From positions 1 to 64,000 of the forward strand of contig NZ_JANHOF010000023.1 in assembly GCF_024498075.1 (NCBI RefSeq): 64,000 nucleotides of DNA, written 5' to 3'. Every line of letters starts with the position of its first letter. Position 1 is the stretch's first letter. Made by a program: the position numbers and the translations under genes. Below, one piece after another: positions 50,574-59,723 of the stretch. Origin of the DNA: Paenibacillus mendelii. Its GTDB lineage: Bacteria > Bacillota > Bacilli > Paenibacillales > Paenibacillaceae. The notes beneath the pieces are model-generated. The model did no database searches, had not been told where the DNA came from, and saw nothing but the letters and a program-made list of their open reading frames with translations.

Positions 50574-53513
50574 ATGAGAAGATGGATACGAGGTTTATTA
50601 CTGCCGCTTCTTCTATTGATTGCTGTTATCTATGGCGTTCGAACGATATATAGTGATACGCCGTCTTCCTTCTCCATTGCCGAGCTGGAAGGGGAGGATA
50701 TTCCCTTGCCGGCAGCTATTGGGGAACGATTGACTGGGACGTACACCGCTCTGCTTACGCAGTGGAAGAACGAGAATTACAAGCTGGCGACTGGTCAACA
50801 TATTGCATTAACGGCTGCTGCCCCATCCGGCACATCGGAGCACGTGCAGCCTGGAGCAGAAGGCGATTCCATCGAGCTGCAGGAGCCGCAAAGCTGGGTC
50901 GAATACGATTTCGATGTCACGAGCAGCGGGCTGTATGAATTAGAAATCGGCTACATGCCGCTGAAAGGAACATTCGCTCCGGTCCAAATCGCCGTAGAGC
51001 TGGACGGAGCTTCACCTTATAAGGAAGCGGAATATCTCACGCTTGAACGCGTATTCCGCGATGCGGTATATCCGCCTCTTACCAATGAGCGGGGCGATCA
51101 TCTGCGGCCGCTTCAGGAAGAAATACCGTACTGGCGTATTGTAACTTTAAGCGATGGCAAGCTATCGCATCGTGAACCGCTGCGCTGGATGCTCACAGAA
51201 GGCAAGCATACGGTTCGGATCCGGCTGATCAGGGAGCAGGTGGCATTAAAGTCCATCGCATTTGTCCCTCCACACACCGTAGACGCGTACAACGCATCCA
51301 GCGTCGAGCTGCCCAAAGGCTCTGATGCAGCTTGGCAGACGGTCATTGAAGCGGAGCAGATGGCCGCGAAATCCGATCCGTCTGTGCAGAGTCAGGCGAG
51401 CAACGATGATCTGGCCTTCCCTCCTTCCGAAGGACGTACCATTCTCAATACGCTGGGAGGCGAGCGTTGGTACAGGGGTGGCCAGTGGGCGGAATGGGCG
51501 TTCGAGGTGCCGAAGGACGGCTGGTATGACATTCATCTGAAATATTTGCAAAACCTCAATCGGGATGTGACCTCCTATCGTATGATCACGATTGATGGGA
51601 AAACGCCATACGAGGAGTGGCAGCATGCAGCGTTCCCATATAACCGGGATTGGTCCATTCAGGCGATCGCGGATGCGAACGGGAAGGCGTACTCGGTGTT
51701 TCTGCCTGAAGGGCAGCATACCTTACGCATGTCTGTTCAGACAGCGGAGACATCCGGAATCCGGGAGCGGCTCGCAGCGCTGCAAGCGGAGCTGCAGCAG
51801 GTCAGCTATCAGATTAAGCTGGTCAGCGGCGTACATGATTCGAATATGATTGATCCCAACCGGGATTGGGATATCACGAAGAACGCGCCTGAATTGGCGG
51901 GAGATTTTCGGGGGTACGCAAAACTGCTCTATGAGCAAATTGGCGAGCTCCAGCAGCTGCTTGGCAATGATAATGGGAGCGCTGCACTGCGTTCGGCACT
52001 ATATGATTTGCTTGACATCGCCAAGGATCCGAATCTGATTCCGCGCAAGCCGCAATTATTGGGGACGATTCAAGATGCATTAGCGTCGTATGTCGATACG
52101 CTTACGTACCAGCCGTTGTCGCTGGACCAGATTTATATTACGGCTGCCGGAACAAAGCCGGATGTGCAGATGCCGGGCTGGAAAGAGAAGCTCGGTAATG
52201 ATGTCAGCGGCTTTATGCGCTCGTTCTCGCCCAATTACATGTATAACGGGCGAAGCGATGAAGAAGCATTAACCATCTGGGTGAATCGGGGCCGCGATTA
52301 TGTGTCCTTACTCCAGCAGCTGGTGGATGAGACATTCACGCCGGCGACGGGCATCCCTGTCAATATTAACTTGATGCCCAACGAGCAGCTGCTTATCCTA
52401 AGCAGTTCGTCGGATCGGCAGCCTGATGCTGCGCTTGGTGTCAGCCAAAGCTTGCCGGCCGATCTCGCGATGCGTAATTCATTGGCGGATTTAAGCCAGT
52501 TTCCGGATTTCCAGCAAGCCATCGAGCCGTTTCACCCGGGCTCACTGATGCCATTTCAATATGATGGTGGCGTATATGGACTGCCGGAGACGATTATGCT
52601 GCCTATGATGTTCTACCGCAAAGATATATTTGAAGCCTTGAAGCTCCCGCTCCCGAACACTTGGGACGAAGTCGTCGAGCTGCTGCCGTCCTTGCAGCAG
52701 CGGGGGATGAACTTCTTTTACTCACCTCTCGGATACTTGCCTTTCTTCCTGCAGAATGGCGCTGAGGTCTACAAGCCCGGCGGACTGAGCAGCGGGCTCG
52801 ATACGCCTGAGGCGTTCCAGTCCTTCAAGCAGTGGACGGATTGGTTCAATGTATACGGCTTTCCGAAGGAAGTGCCGAACTTCTACATGCATTTTCGCAA
52901 CGGCAGCCTTCCAATCGGCATTGCGGATGTGAATACCTATCTGCAGCTGCTGGTAGCAGCGCCGGAACTGACAGGCTCGTGGGCGATTGCGCCACTGCCT
53001 GGAACGAAGGACGACCAAGGAGAGATTAACAGGTGGGCAGGGGGATCCCTGCAGAGCGGGGTCATCTTCCGCTCCAGCAAGCGCCAGCAGGATGCATGGT
53101 CGTTTCTGAAATGGTGGCTCTCGGAGGAGACGCAGACGCGATTCGGTACAGACATGGAGCTCATTAACGGCGTGGAATTCCGCTGGAATACAGCCAATTT
53201 TGACGCATTCGAGAAGCTTCCATGGCCCGAGGAGGATAAGCAAGCCATGGCTAAGCAATGGCAGTGGTTTCAGGAGCTGCCTAATGTGCCGGGCGGCTAC
53301 TTCACGCAGCGGGAACTGAGCTTCGCTTGGAACAGAACCGTGCTGTACAAAGAGAATCCGCGCGAGAGCCTGGAGAAGGCTGTCTTCGAAATGAACCGGG
53401 AGCTTGCGAGAAAGCAGCGGGAATTCAATTTAATCGACACTACCGGGCACGTACTGAAACCGCTGCAGGTTCCCGTACTCGACAAGCCTTGGAGAAGAGG
53501 AGGACAAGAATGA
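50574..53513 (+). CDS. Membrane-anchored CBM-like/solute-binding fusion protein
   Basis: 979 aa from ATG 50574 (GAGG upstream; TTG 50562 possible). One N-terminal segment (LLLPLLLLIAVIYGVRTIY) without a lipobox anchors it. Two beta-sandwich domains follow, at about 60-235 and 260-400, each with the same motif pair: WVEYDFDVTSSGLYELEIGY and WAEWAFEVPKDGWYDIHLKY, similar to CBM6/CBM35-type modules. A helical linker (about 400-540) leads to a family-1 solute-binding domain (about 555-960) with LPETIMLPMMFYRKDIFEAL, NTWDEVVELLPSLQQ and INRWAGGSLQSGVIF. It could hold glycan chains near the permease encoded directly after, whose start overlaps its stop. Confidence 0.85.
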   Translation: MRRWIRGLLLPLLLLIAVIYGVRTIYSDTPSSFSIAELEGEDIPLPAAIGERLTGTYTALLTQWKNENYKLATGQHIALTAAAPSGTSEHVQPGAEGDSIELQEPQSWVEYDFDVTSSGLYELEIGYMPLKGTFAPVQIAVELDGASPYKEAEYLTLERVFRDAVYPPLTNERGDHLRPLQEEIPYWRIVTLSDGKLSHREPLRWMLTEGKHTVRIRLIREQVALKSIAFVPPHTVDAYNASSVELPKGSDAAWQTVIEAEQMAAKSDPSVQSQASNDDLAFPPSEGRTILNTLGGERWYRGGQWAEWAFEVPKDGWYDIHLKYLQNLNRDVTSYRMITIDGKTPYEEWQHAAFPYNRDWSIQAIADANGKAYSVFLPEGQHTLRMSVQTAETSGIRERLAALQAELQQVSYQIKLVSGVHDSNMIDPNRDWDITKNAPELAGDFRGYAKLLYEQIGELQQLLGNDNGSAALRSALYDLLDIAKDPNLIPRKPQLLGTIQDALASYVDTLTYQPLSLDQIYITAAGTKPDVQMPGWKEKLGNDVSGFMRSFSPNYMYNGRSDEEALTIWVNRGRDYVSLLQQLVDETFTPATGIPVNINLMPNEQLLILSSSSDRQPDAALGVSQSLPADLAMRNSLADLSQFPDFQQAIEPFHPGSLMPFQYDGGVYGLPETIMLPMMFYRKDIFEALKLPLPNTWDEVVELLPSLQQRGMNFFYSPLGYLPFFLQNGAEVYKPGGLSSGLDTPEAFQSFKQWTDWFNVYGFPKEVPNFYMHFRNGSLPIGIADVNTYLQLLVAAPELTGSWAIAPLPGTKDDQGEINRWAGGSLQSGVIFRSSKRQQDAWSFLKWWLSEETQTRFGTDMELINGVEFRWNTANFDAFEKLPWPEEDKQAMAKQWQWFQELPNVPGGYFTQRELSFAWNRTVLYKENPRESLEKAVFEMNRELARKQREFNLIDTTGHVLKPLQVPVLDKPWRRGGQE

Positions 53514-54478
53514 TGGCTAGGCCGGAACTATCGACTGCGTTGCCGGTTGCGCCACCGCAGAGAGCGAGCTTAGGCATGCGGTTCGTACAGGAGTTAAGAA
53601 GGAGTGCTTTGTCCTATGCGTTCATTGCACCGTTCTTCATCGTCTTTCTCTTGTTCATCGCGATTCCTACACTGGCAGCGGCAATCCTGTCCTTCACCAC
53701 CTTTAATGCGGTTGAGCAGCCCAGATTCATCGGCTGGACGAACTATATTAATCTATTGACGCAGGATCTCGTGTTCTGGAAGCATGCCATACCCAACACG
53801 TTTAAATTTGCGATTATCGTAGGCCCGGTCGGCTATTTCATGTCCTTTGCCCTGGCCTGGTTCATCTGTAAGCTGCCGCAGCGGCTTCGCACCTATTACA
53901 CGCTGGCGATGTATGCCCCTTCACTGACAGCTGGTGTAGCGATGGCGGTTGTCTGGCTGATTGTCTTCAGCGGTGACCGGCTCGGTTACTTGAATGGCTT
54001 GCTGATCCGTCTCAATCTCATTGATTCGCCGCAATTGTGGACACAAGACCCCAGATACCTGCTGACGATCATGATGATCGTATCGATCTGGTCCAGTATG
54101 GGGATCGGATTCCTGGCGATGATTGCCGGTATTCAGAATGTGGACACACAGCTGTATGAGGCTGGAAAAATCGATGGCATTAAATCGGCTCTCCAGGAAA
54201 TTTGGTATATTACGATTCCAGCGATGAAGCCTCAGATGCTGTTTGGCGCAATTATGGCGGTCGTGGGCACGCTGAAGGCAGGGGCGATCTCGATGGAATT
54301 GTCAGGCGTCAATCCAACGCCGGGCTACTCCGGTCATCTCATCATTAATCACATCGACGACTTTGGCTTCATTCGCTTTGAAATGGGCTACGCTGCGACA
54401 TTATCGGTCTTCTTGCTCGTACTCGTCTATGCGACTAGCAAGATTTGCATGAAGCTGTTCGGATCACGAGGGGAGTGA
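53510..54478 (+). CDS. CUT1 sugar ABC permease, MalF-like (first pair)
   Basis: 322 aa. ATG 53510 overlaps the previous stop (ATGA) and follows AGAGGAGGAC. Six membrane segments are seen. The EAA loop is LYEAGKIDGIKSALQEIWYI followed by TIPAMKP, the ATPase contact. The spacing and order with the next gene are those of a permease pair. The partner binding protein is most likely the anchored fusion protein just upstream. Confidence 0.9.
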   Translation: MMARPELSTALPVAPPQRASLGMRFVQELRRSALSYAFIAPFFIVFLLFIAIPTLAAAILSFTTFNAVEQPRFIGWTNYINLLTQDLVFWKHAIPNTFKFAIIVGPVGYFMSFALAWFICKLPQRLRTYYTLAMYAPSLTAGVAMAVVWLIVFSGDRLGYLNGLLIRLNLIDSPQLWTQDPRYLLTIMMIVSIWSSMGIGFLAMIAGIQNVDTQLYEAGKIDGIKSALQEIWYITIPAMKPQMLFGAIMAVVGTLKAGAISMELSGVNPTPGYSGHLIINHIDDFGFIRFEMGYAATLSVFLLVLVYATSKICMKLFGSRGE

Positions 54479-54486
54479 ATGCTTAT

Positions 54487-55359
54487 ATGCGCCTTTGGCC
54501 GCGAAAGAGCCGGTTGAATCGTCTCTCGCCATATCAGCTGCTGCTGGTCCTGCTAATGACCTTGCTTGCCGTCTTTATGCTCATGCCAATCGTCTTTTTG
54601 TTCAACCATGCCTTTAAGCCGATGCATGAATTATTTCTCTACCCGCCCACCTTTCTTGTACGGGATGCAACATGGGTGAATTTTCTTGATTTGCTTACGG
54701 TATCGAAATCGACGATTGTGCCGGCTTCCAGATATTTATTCAACAGCCTTCTTACATCCGTACTCACGGTTGTTGCTGCAACGTTTATTAGCATCTTGTG
54801 CGCCTTTCCCTTATCGAAGCATCAATTCAAAGGAAAGACGCTGTTGTTCTCATCGATCCTGGTCAGCCTGATGTTTGCACCGGAGACGGTTCAAATTCCG
54901 CGTTATTACGTGATCAGCAGCCTCGGTATCGTGAACACGTACTTTGCGCATATTTTGCCGATGGTCGCTCTTCCTGTCATCGTGTTTCTGTTCAAGCAGT
55001 TTATTGATCAGATTCCCAACGATTTGCTCGAATCAGCACGGATGGAAGGGGCAAGCGAATTTCGCGTTTTTATGAACATCATCGTACCGCTTTGTATTCC
55101 TGTTGTCGCAACGGCTGCAATCCTGTCGTTTCAGAGCGCTTGGAACAACCTGGAGGCCTCGCAGTTGTTTATGGAGGATGAAACGATGAAGACTCTTCCA
55201 TTCTATGTCAGCACCTTAACGAGCGGACTTGCCAACAGCGTGGCCCGGCAAGGGGTCGCTGCGGCTGCAGCACTGTTAATGTTCTTGCCAAACTTCATCA
55301 TCTTCCTGCTGCTGCAGAGCAGGGTCATATCCACGATGGCTCATTCGGGCATCAAATAG
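54487..55359 (+). CDS. CUT1 sugar ABC permease, MalG-like (first pair)
   Basis: 290 aa from ATG 54487 behind GGGGAGTG. Six membrane segments. The EAA loop is LLESARMEGASEFRVFMNII followed by VPLCIP. Typical MalG features include PETVQIPRYYVISSLGIVNT. It completes the first permease pair. Confidence 0.9.
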   Translation: MRLWPRKSRLNRLSPYQLLLVLLMTLLAVFMLMPIVFLFNHAFKPMHELFLYPPTFLVRDATWVNFLDLLTVSKSTIVPASRYLFNSLLTSVLTVVAATFISILCAFPLSKHQFKGKTLLFSSILVSLMFAPETVQIPRYYVISSLGIVNTYFAHILPMVALPVIVFLFKQFIDQIPNDLLESARMEGASEFRVFMNIIVPLCIPVVATAAILSFQSAWNNLEASQLFMEDETMKTLPFYVSTLTSGLANSVARQGVAAAAALLMFLPNFIIFLLLQSRVISTMAHSGIK

Positions 55360-55370
55360 GAGGGCGCGCC

Positions 55371-56867
55371 ATGAAGAAACAGCTAACCTATCGTTGGCTT
55401 GCCTCTCTGCTGGCAGGTATCGTCATTGCCGCAGGGATCGCGTCGTTCCCGGTCCGTGCCAGTGCGGAGCTTCCATATCGAACCTATACATCGGACGACA
55501 AGGGCAAGCTTGTCGACGTCCAGGCGGCTTATGTACCGGACACGTACTTGTACGTGTTCCTGGAAGGTGATATTCCTGGGTGGGCGGCCGATGCGCCGCC
55601 AACGCTGAACCAGCCGGATGATCTGTTCCTCGATCAACGCAATCATCTCTATATTGCCGATACGGGCAATAACCGCATTATTGAACTAGGTGCGGACAGA
55701 CAGCCGGTTCGGGTCTACGGCACGGAGGAGGGGGAGGGCTCGCTGTCGGCCCCACGGGGCATATTCGTCACGGAAGACGGAATGCTCTATGTTGCAGATT
55801 CCAAAAACATGCGCATAGCCGTCTTTGATCAAGGCGGCCGGTTTATCAAGCAATATAACAAACCGGAGACGGACTTCCTGCCGGAGAGCTTCCTGTTTGA
55901 GCCGATTAAGCTGGTTGTAGACAAGCGGGGATTTATATACGTTGCGACTCATAACGGCTATCAGGGCTTGCTGCTGCTCGATGATATTGGAGTCTTTCAG
56001 GGCTTCTATGGGGCTAATCGGACGGAACGGACTTTTACGGAAACGCTGAAGCGCATGTTTTACACCGAGCAGCAGCTCAGCAAGGAAATTATGAAAATTC
56101 CGGGATCTGTCTCCAATGTGACGTTAGGGCCGGATGGCTTCTTATACACGACAAGCGTCTCGGTCAAACAAGGCCAAGTGAAGAAGCTTGATTTCTTCGG
56201 ACGGGATATGCTGGGAGAGCGTATTGCTTCATTGGCAATTGACACGATGAATCTCGATGTGGCCGTAGGCCAAACCGGCAGTATGAGCGTTCTGGATGCC
56301 GGCATGGGGGAGATCAGGCAGTATAATGCGCTTGGCGAATTGTTGTTTGTATTCTCCAGCAAGGATAACGGCTACAACAAGGTTGGCTTGTTGAAGCAGC
56401 CGGCTGCCATTGCGATCGAACCTAGCGGCACCCTCAACGTGCTCGAGAAGACGCTGGGCGTTATTCAGCGCTTCCGGCCAACGGAATTCGCGGGCCTCGT
56501 CCATGAGGCGAATGAGAAGTTCATGGCCGGGGAATATGAGAGCAGTGCCGGTCCGTGGAAGGAAGTCTTGCATTTGAACACCAAGTTCAATATGGCCCAG
56601 TTGGGGCTGGCGAAGGCTTCGTTCAAGCAGCGGGATTGGGAGCAAGCGCGTTATCATTATCGCAGCGCAGGCGATAAAGTCGGTTACTCGGATTCGTTCT
56701 GGTATGTGCGGCTGGAGTGGATGAATGCCAATGCTTCGGGGCTACTCACGACTGCGTCGGCCCTGCTTGCGCTAGGCTTGGCGGGGCGGTTCATCTGGAT
56801 CAGGCGTAAGGAAGGGAGGAAGCGGGATGCCGGCGGTGACAGTATTGAAACAGGAGCAGGGAAGTAA
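55371..56867 (+). CDS. NHL-repeat beta-propeller protein with membrane anchor
   Basis: 498 aa from ATG 55371 behind AGGAGGGCGCGCC. Signal sequence (WLASLLAGIVIAAGIASFPV). The propeller is at about 70-370, with repeats such as LFLDQRNHLYIADTGNNRII and IFVTEDGMLYVADSKNMRIA. A TPR-like helical segment (EANEKFMAGEYESSAGPWKE, LGLAKASFKQRDWEQARYHY) and one C-terminal membrane helix before a basic tail follow. It probably sits outside the cell and binds partner proteins or glycans. The 3' end overlaps the Yip1-like gene by 41 bases. Genes of this type recur with Yip1 and DUF5696 genes in Paenibacillus transport loci (from memory; function not established). Confidence 0.82.
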   Translation: MKKQLTYRWLASLLAGIVIAAGIASFPVRASAELPYRTYTSDDKGKLVDVQAAYVPDTYLYVFLEGDIPGWAADAPPTLNQPDDLFLDQRNHLYIADTGNNRIIELGADRQPVRVYGTEEGEGSLSAPRGIFVTEDGMLYVADSKNMRIAVFDQGGRFIKQYNKPETDFLPESFLFEPIKLVVDKRGFIYVATHNGYQGLLLLDDIGVFQGFYGANRTERTFTETLKRMFYTEQQLSKEIMKIPGSVSNVTLGPDGFLYTTSVSVKQGQVKKLDFFGRDMLGERIASLAIDTMNLDVAVGQTGSMSVLDAGMGEIRQYNALGELLFVFSSKDNGYNKVGLLKQPAAIAIEPSGTLNVLEKTLGVIQRFRPTEFAGLVHEANEKFMAGEYESSAGPWKEVLHLNTKFNMAQLGLAKASFKQRDWEQARYHYRSAGDKVGYSDSFWYVRLEWMNANASGLLTTASALLALGLAGRFIWIRRKEGRKRDAGGDSIETGAGK

Positions 56868-57510
56868 AGCAGCGGGAATGCGATATGGGAGTGCTGTCGC
56901 AGGGCAATTACGCAAGGCATTGCGCGTGCTGCGCCATCCATTCGACGTGTTCTGGGAAATCCGCTATCAATCTCGCGGAGCGGTTGCGGCTTCCATCATG
57001 CTGCTGGCGCTTGCCCTCATCGTATTACTGCTGTCCAAGCTCTGCGCTTCCTATCTATTCGGAGGAGCAGTGCTGGACGATCTTAACCCGACAGCCTTCA
57101 TTCTTCGTTATGCGATCCCATGGGGAACATGGGTGTTCGCCAATTACTTGGTCGGTTCCATCATGAAAGGCCAAGGAAGGTTAGTCGAAGTATTCGTCGG
57201 CAGCACCTATGCGCTTATGCCGGTGATCTTGTTCTCGCTGCCCCTTGCGCTTCTATCGAATTTGCTGACGTTTAGTGAAGGATCGATCTATGATTTTGCC
57301 CAAATGGCGGTTAACGGCTGGTCGCTGGTGCTGCTGTTTATCATGGCCAAGGAAATTCATAACTACGAAATCGGGGAAACGGTGCGGAATATCGTCGTTT
57401 CCGTGCTGCTGATGCTGGCAATCTGGCTGCTTTGCTTCATTTTTGCCGGCTTGACCTATCAATTATATGATTTTGTTGCCCAAATTTATAAGGAGGTGGC
57501 GGCCAGATGA
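56827..57510 (+). CDS. Yip1 family membrane protein
   Basis: 227 aa from ATG 56827 behind GGGAGGAAGC, inside the end of the NHL gene. After a 35-residue cytoplasmic part (LRVLRHPFDVFWEIRYQSRG), five hydrophobic segments follow: VAASIMLLALALIVLLLSKL, IPWGTWVFANYLVGSIMKGQ, FVGSTYALMPVILFSLPLAL, WSLVLLFIMAKEIHNYEIGE, VVSVLLMLAIWLLCFIFAGL. The arrangement fits the Yip1 domain, whose bacterial role is unknown. It overlaps the next gene by four bases. Confidence 0.82.
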   Translation: MPAVTVLKQEQGSKAAGMRYGSAVAGQLRKALRVLRHPFDVFWEIRYQSRGAVAASIMLLALALIVLLLSKLCASYLFGGAVLDDLNPTAFILRYAIPWGTWVFANYLVGSIMKGQGRLVEVFVGSTYALMPVILFSLPLALLSNLLTFSEGSIYDFAQMAVNGWSLVLLFIMAKEIHNYEIGETVRNIVVSVLLMLAIWLLCFIFAGLTYQLYDFVAQIYKEVAAR

Positions 57511-59723
57511 AGAAGGAATGGCTTCCAGTTGCGTTCGTTCTGGTGCTAGTCGCCGCTTTCCTGCTCGTAACGAGGCCGTATTTGCCCCCGGATAAGACAG
57601 GTCTTGCGGCTGGCGGGAAGAAAGCTGCAGCTGCAGCTTCGCCCACTCGCTCCGAGAACGGCGAACGACCCTATCAACTGGCAGCTGAGAATGAACGTCT
57701 GCGGCTGGAAGTGAATGAGATTGGACAATTCATGGTGACGGATCTGCGTAATGGCCATCAGTGGAGGAGCAATCCGGCGGCTAGTGCGATGGAGCAGGAA
57801 TCCGTACAGGGACTGTGGCGACAGCATCTGCTATCCCCCTTTATCATCGAAACGGTCGAGCGGGGAAAAGCGAAGCCCGAGCAGAGCAACTGGCTGGCTT
57901 CCGGGACGGAAACGTCCGTGCAAGCGATTCCAGGCGGCGTTCGGGTGAAGCATGATTTGGCCAGAGAGGGGATCCGGCTTACCTATTCGCTCCTGCTGCA
58001 TGAGGAATACGTGGCGTTCAGCATGGATGAGAATGCCATTGAGGAATATGGCAGCCGTGCGCTTGTCATGCTGCGCATGTTTCCGTTTCTCGGAGCGATG
58101 CAGGATGGCAGCAGCAGAGGAGGGTTATTCGTTCCGGAAGGCATGGGAGCGGTAATCCCGATCGACGGCAAGCCGAAGCTGCCTTATGCCTATTCCGGAA
58201 GGGTATATGGCAGTGACATCTCGGTCGTATCCGAGAAAGAAAAGCCTGCCGTATCCAATTCTCCGATGCCGGTATTCGGCGTTATAGGCGGGAATAATTC
58301 CTATCTCGGCGTTGTGGAGAAAGGGGATTTCCTTACGCAAATTACGGCTTATCCCAGCGGACTTATCACGAGCTTCAACTGGGTGGCCGCAGACTTTATC
58401 CTGCGTGAAACCTACTTTACGAAGACAAGCAGCTTCGGTCAGGGTTTCTATCAATACGAAGAGAAGCTGCGCCGGGAACCAATCGAGATGCGCTATTACT
58501 TTCAGCAAGGCGAGGAAGCCGGATACGTGGGCATGGCGCAAGATTATCGGGCTTACCTCATCGAAGAGCAGGGCGCGCAGCGCATCCCGCCAGTGAAGCA
58601 AATGCCGCTGGACCTGGTCCTGTATGGCGGTGCTGAGAAAGAGGGCTTCTTCGGTGATACGACGGTTACGGCGACATCATTCCAGGCTGCGAAGCAAATC
58701 GTGTCGGAGCTGGGAGATGCCGGCATATCCGCACTGAGGGTTACGTACGAGGGATGGTCCGAGGGCGGCGAAGGAGGTCCGCTGCCGACGAAGAAGGCAT
58801 CAGATGCGCTTGGAGGATCCGGCGGCTTGCGTCATTTAGCGGAACACCTTCAAGAGACAGGCGGGGAGTTGTATGTGAATGCCCTATGGCATGCGATACG
58901 CTCCTCACGAGGATTTCTGGCCTCCCGTGACGGCCTGCGTGATTTGAGCGGGAATACGATCGTGAGCGGCCTTGAAGGCGCGAAGACGTATTATTATCCT
59001 CCCCGTCGCGTAGAGGAAATTGGGCAGGAGATGGCCTCATATCTGCAGGAACTAGGTGTTTCGGGTGTTGCGTTTGACGGGATCGGTGCTTCACTGTTCA
59101 CCGGCTATGAGGGAGATACGCTGGTTACGCGGCAAGCCGCAGCCCAATCTTATCTAGCCGCCTTGGATGGCATACGTGCGAAGCTGGGAGGAGCATCGGC
59201 AGCATTCGGCAATGCCTATACGATCGGCCACGTCGATCATATTCGGGAATTTCCCTTGGGGGCAAGCTACGATCTGATCGCAACTAAGAGCGTTCCTTTC
59301 TACCCGATTGCGGTACATGGACTGGCAACCTACACGGCTATTCCGCAAAACTTGCAGAATGAAGCGGAGAGAGGCTTCCTGCAGTCGATTGAATTTGGGG
59401 CGATGCCTACCTTCACATTGACCCATGAAGATCCCATTATTCTAAAGGATACCCTTGGCGTGGCCTTGTTCAGCTCCAGGTTCTCCGAGTGGAAGTCATC
59501 CCTATTGGCGAACTACACGAAGACGGCTGAATGGACGGCGGCTACCGCCCATCGATTCATCGTCGGTCACAGCCGTATTGGCGAGGACGTGTATCGGACG
59601 GATTACGAAGGAGGCCTGTCTGTCATTGTAAACTACGGATCTAAGGTGTATGCAGCGGAAGGGCTGCGCGTTCCTGCCGGTGATTTTGTCACGATTGGAA
59701 AGGCGGTCGGAGAAAATGGATAA
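57507..59723 (+). CDS. DUF5696 domain-containing secreted protein
   Basis: 738 aa from ATG 57507 behind AAGGAGGTGG. N-terminal signal/anchor (WLPVAFVLVLVAAFLLVTRP). An N-terminal beta domain (about 55-340) includes ENERLRLEVNEIGQFMVTDL and RNGHQW. The C-terminal half (about 360-730) looks like a TIM barrel, with LVLYGGAEKEG, ISALRVTYEGWSEGGEGG, GGELYVNALWHA, VSGVAFDGIGASLFTGYEGD and TFTLTHEDPIILKDTL. DUF5696 resembles glycoside hydrolase families in layout, but activity is unproven. Acidic residues in FDGIGA and THEDP are candidate catalytic groups (inference). The stop overlaps the next permease gene by 8 bases. Confidence 0.85.
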   Translation: MKKEWLPVAFVLVLVAAFLLVTRPYLPPDKTGLAAGGKKAAAAASPTRSENGERPYQLAAENERLRLEVNEIGQFMVTDLRNGHQWRSNPAASAMEQESVQGLWRQHLLSPFIIETVERGKAKPEQSNWLASGTETSVQAIPGGVRVKHDLAREGIRLTYSLLLHEEYVAFSMDENAIEEYGSRALVMLRMFPFLGAMQDGSSRGGLFVPEGMGAVIPIDGKPKLPYAYSGRVYGSDISVVSEKEKPAVSNSPMPVFGVIGGNNSYLGVVEKGDFLTQITAYPSGLITSFNWVAADFILRETYFTKTSSFGQGFYQYEEKLRREPIEMRYYFQQGEEAGYVGMAQDYRAYLIEEQGAQRIPPVKQMPLDLVLYGGAEKEGFFGDTTVTATSFQAAKQIVSELGDAGISALRVTYEGWSEGGEGGPLPTKKASDALGGSGGLRHLAEHLQETGGELYVNALWHAIRSSRGFLASRDGLRDLSGNTIVSGLEGAKTYYYPPRRVEEIGQEMASYLQELGVSGVAFDGIGASLFTGYEGDTLVTRQAAAQSYLAALDGIRAKLGGASAAFGNAYTIGHVDHIREFPLGASYDLIATKSVPFYPIAVHGLATYTAIPQNLQNEAERGFLQSIEFGAMPTFTLTHEDPIILKDTLGVALFSSRFSEWKSSLLANYTKTAEWTAATAHRFIVGHSRIGEDVYRTDYEGGLSVIVNYGSKVYAAEGLRVPAGDFVTIGKAVGENG

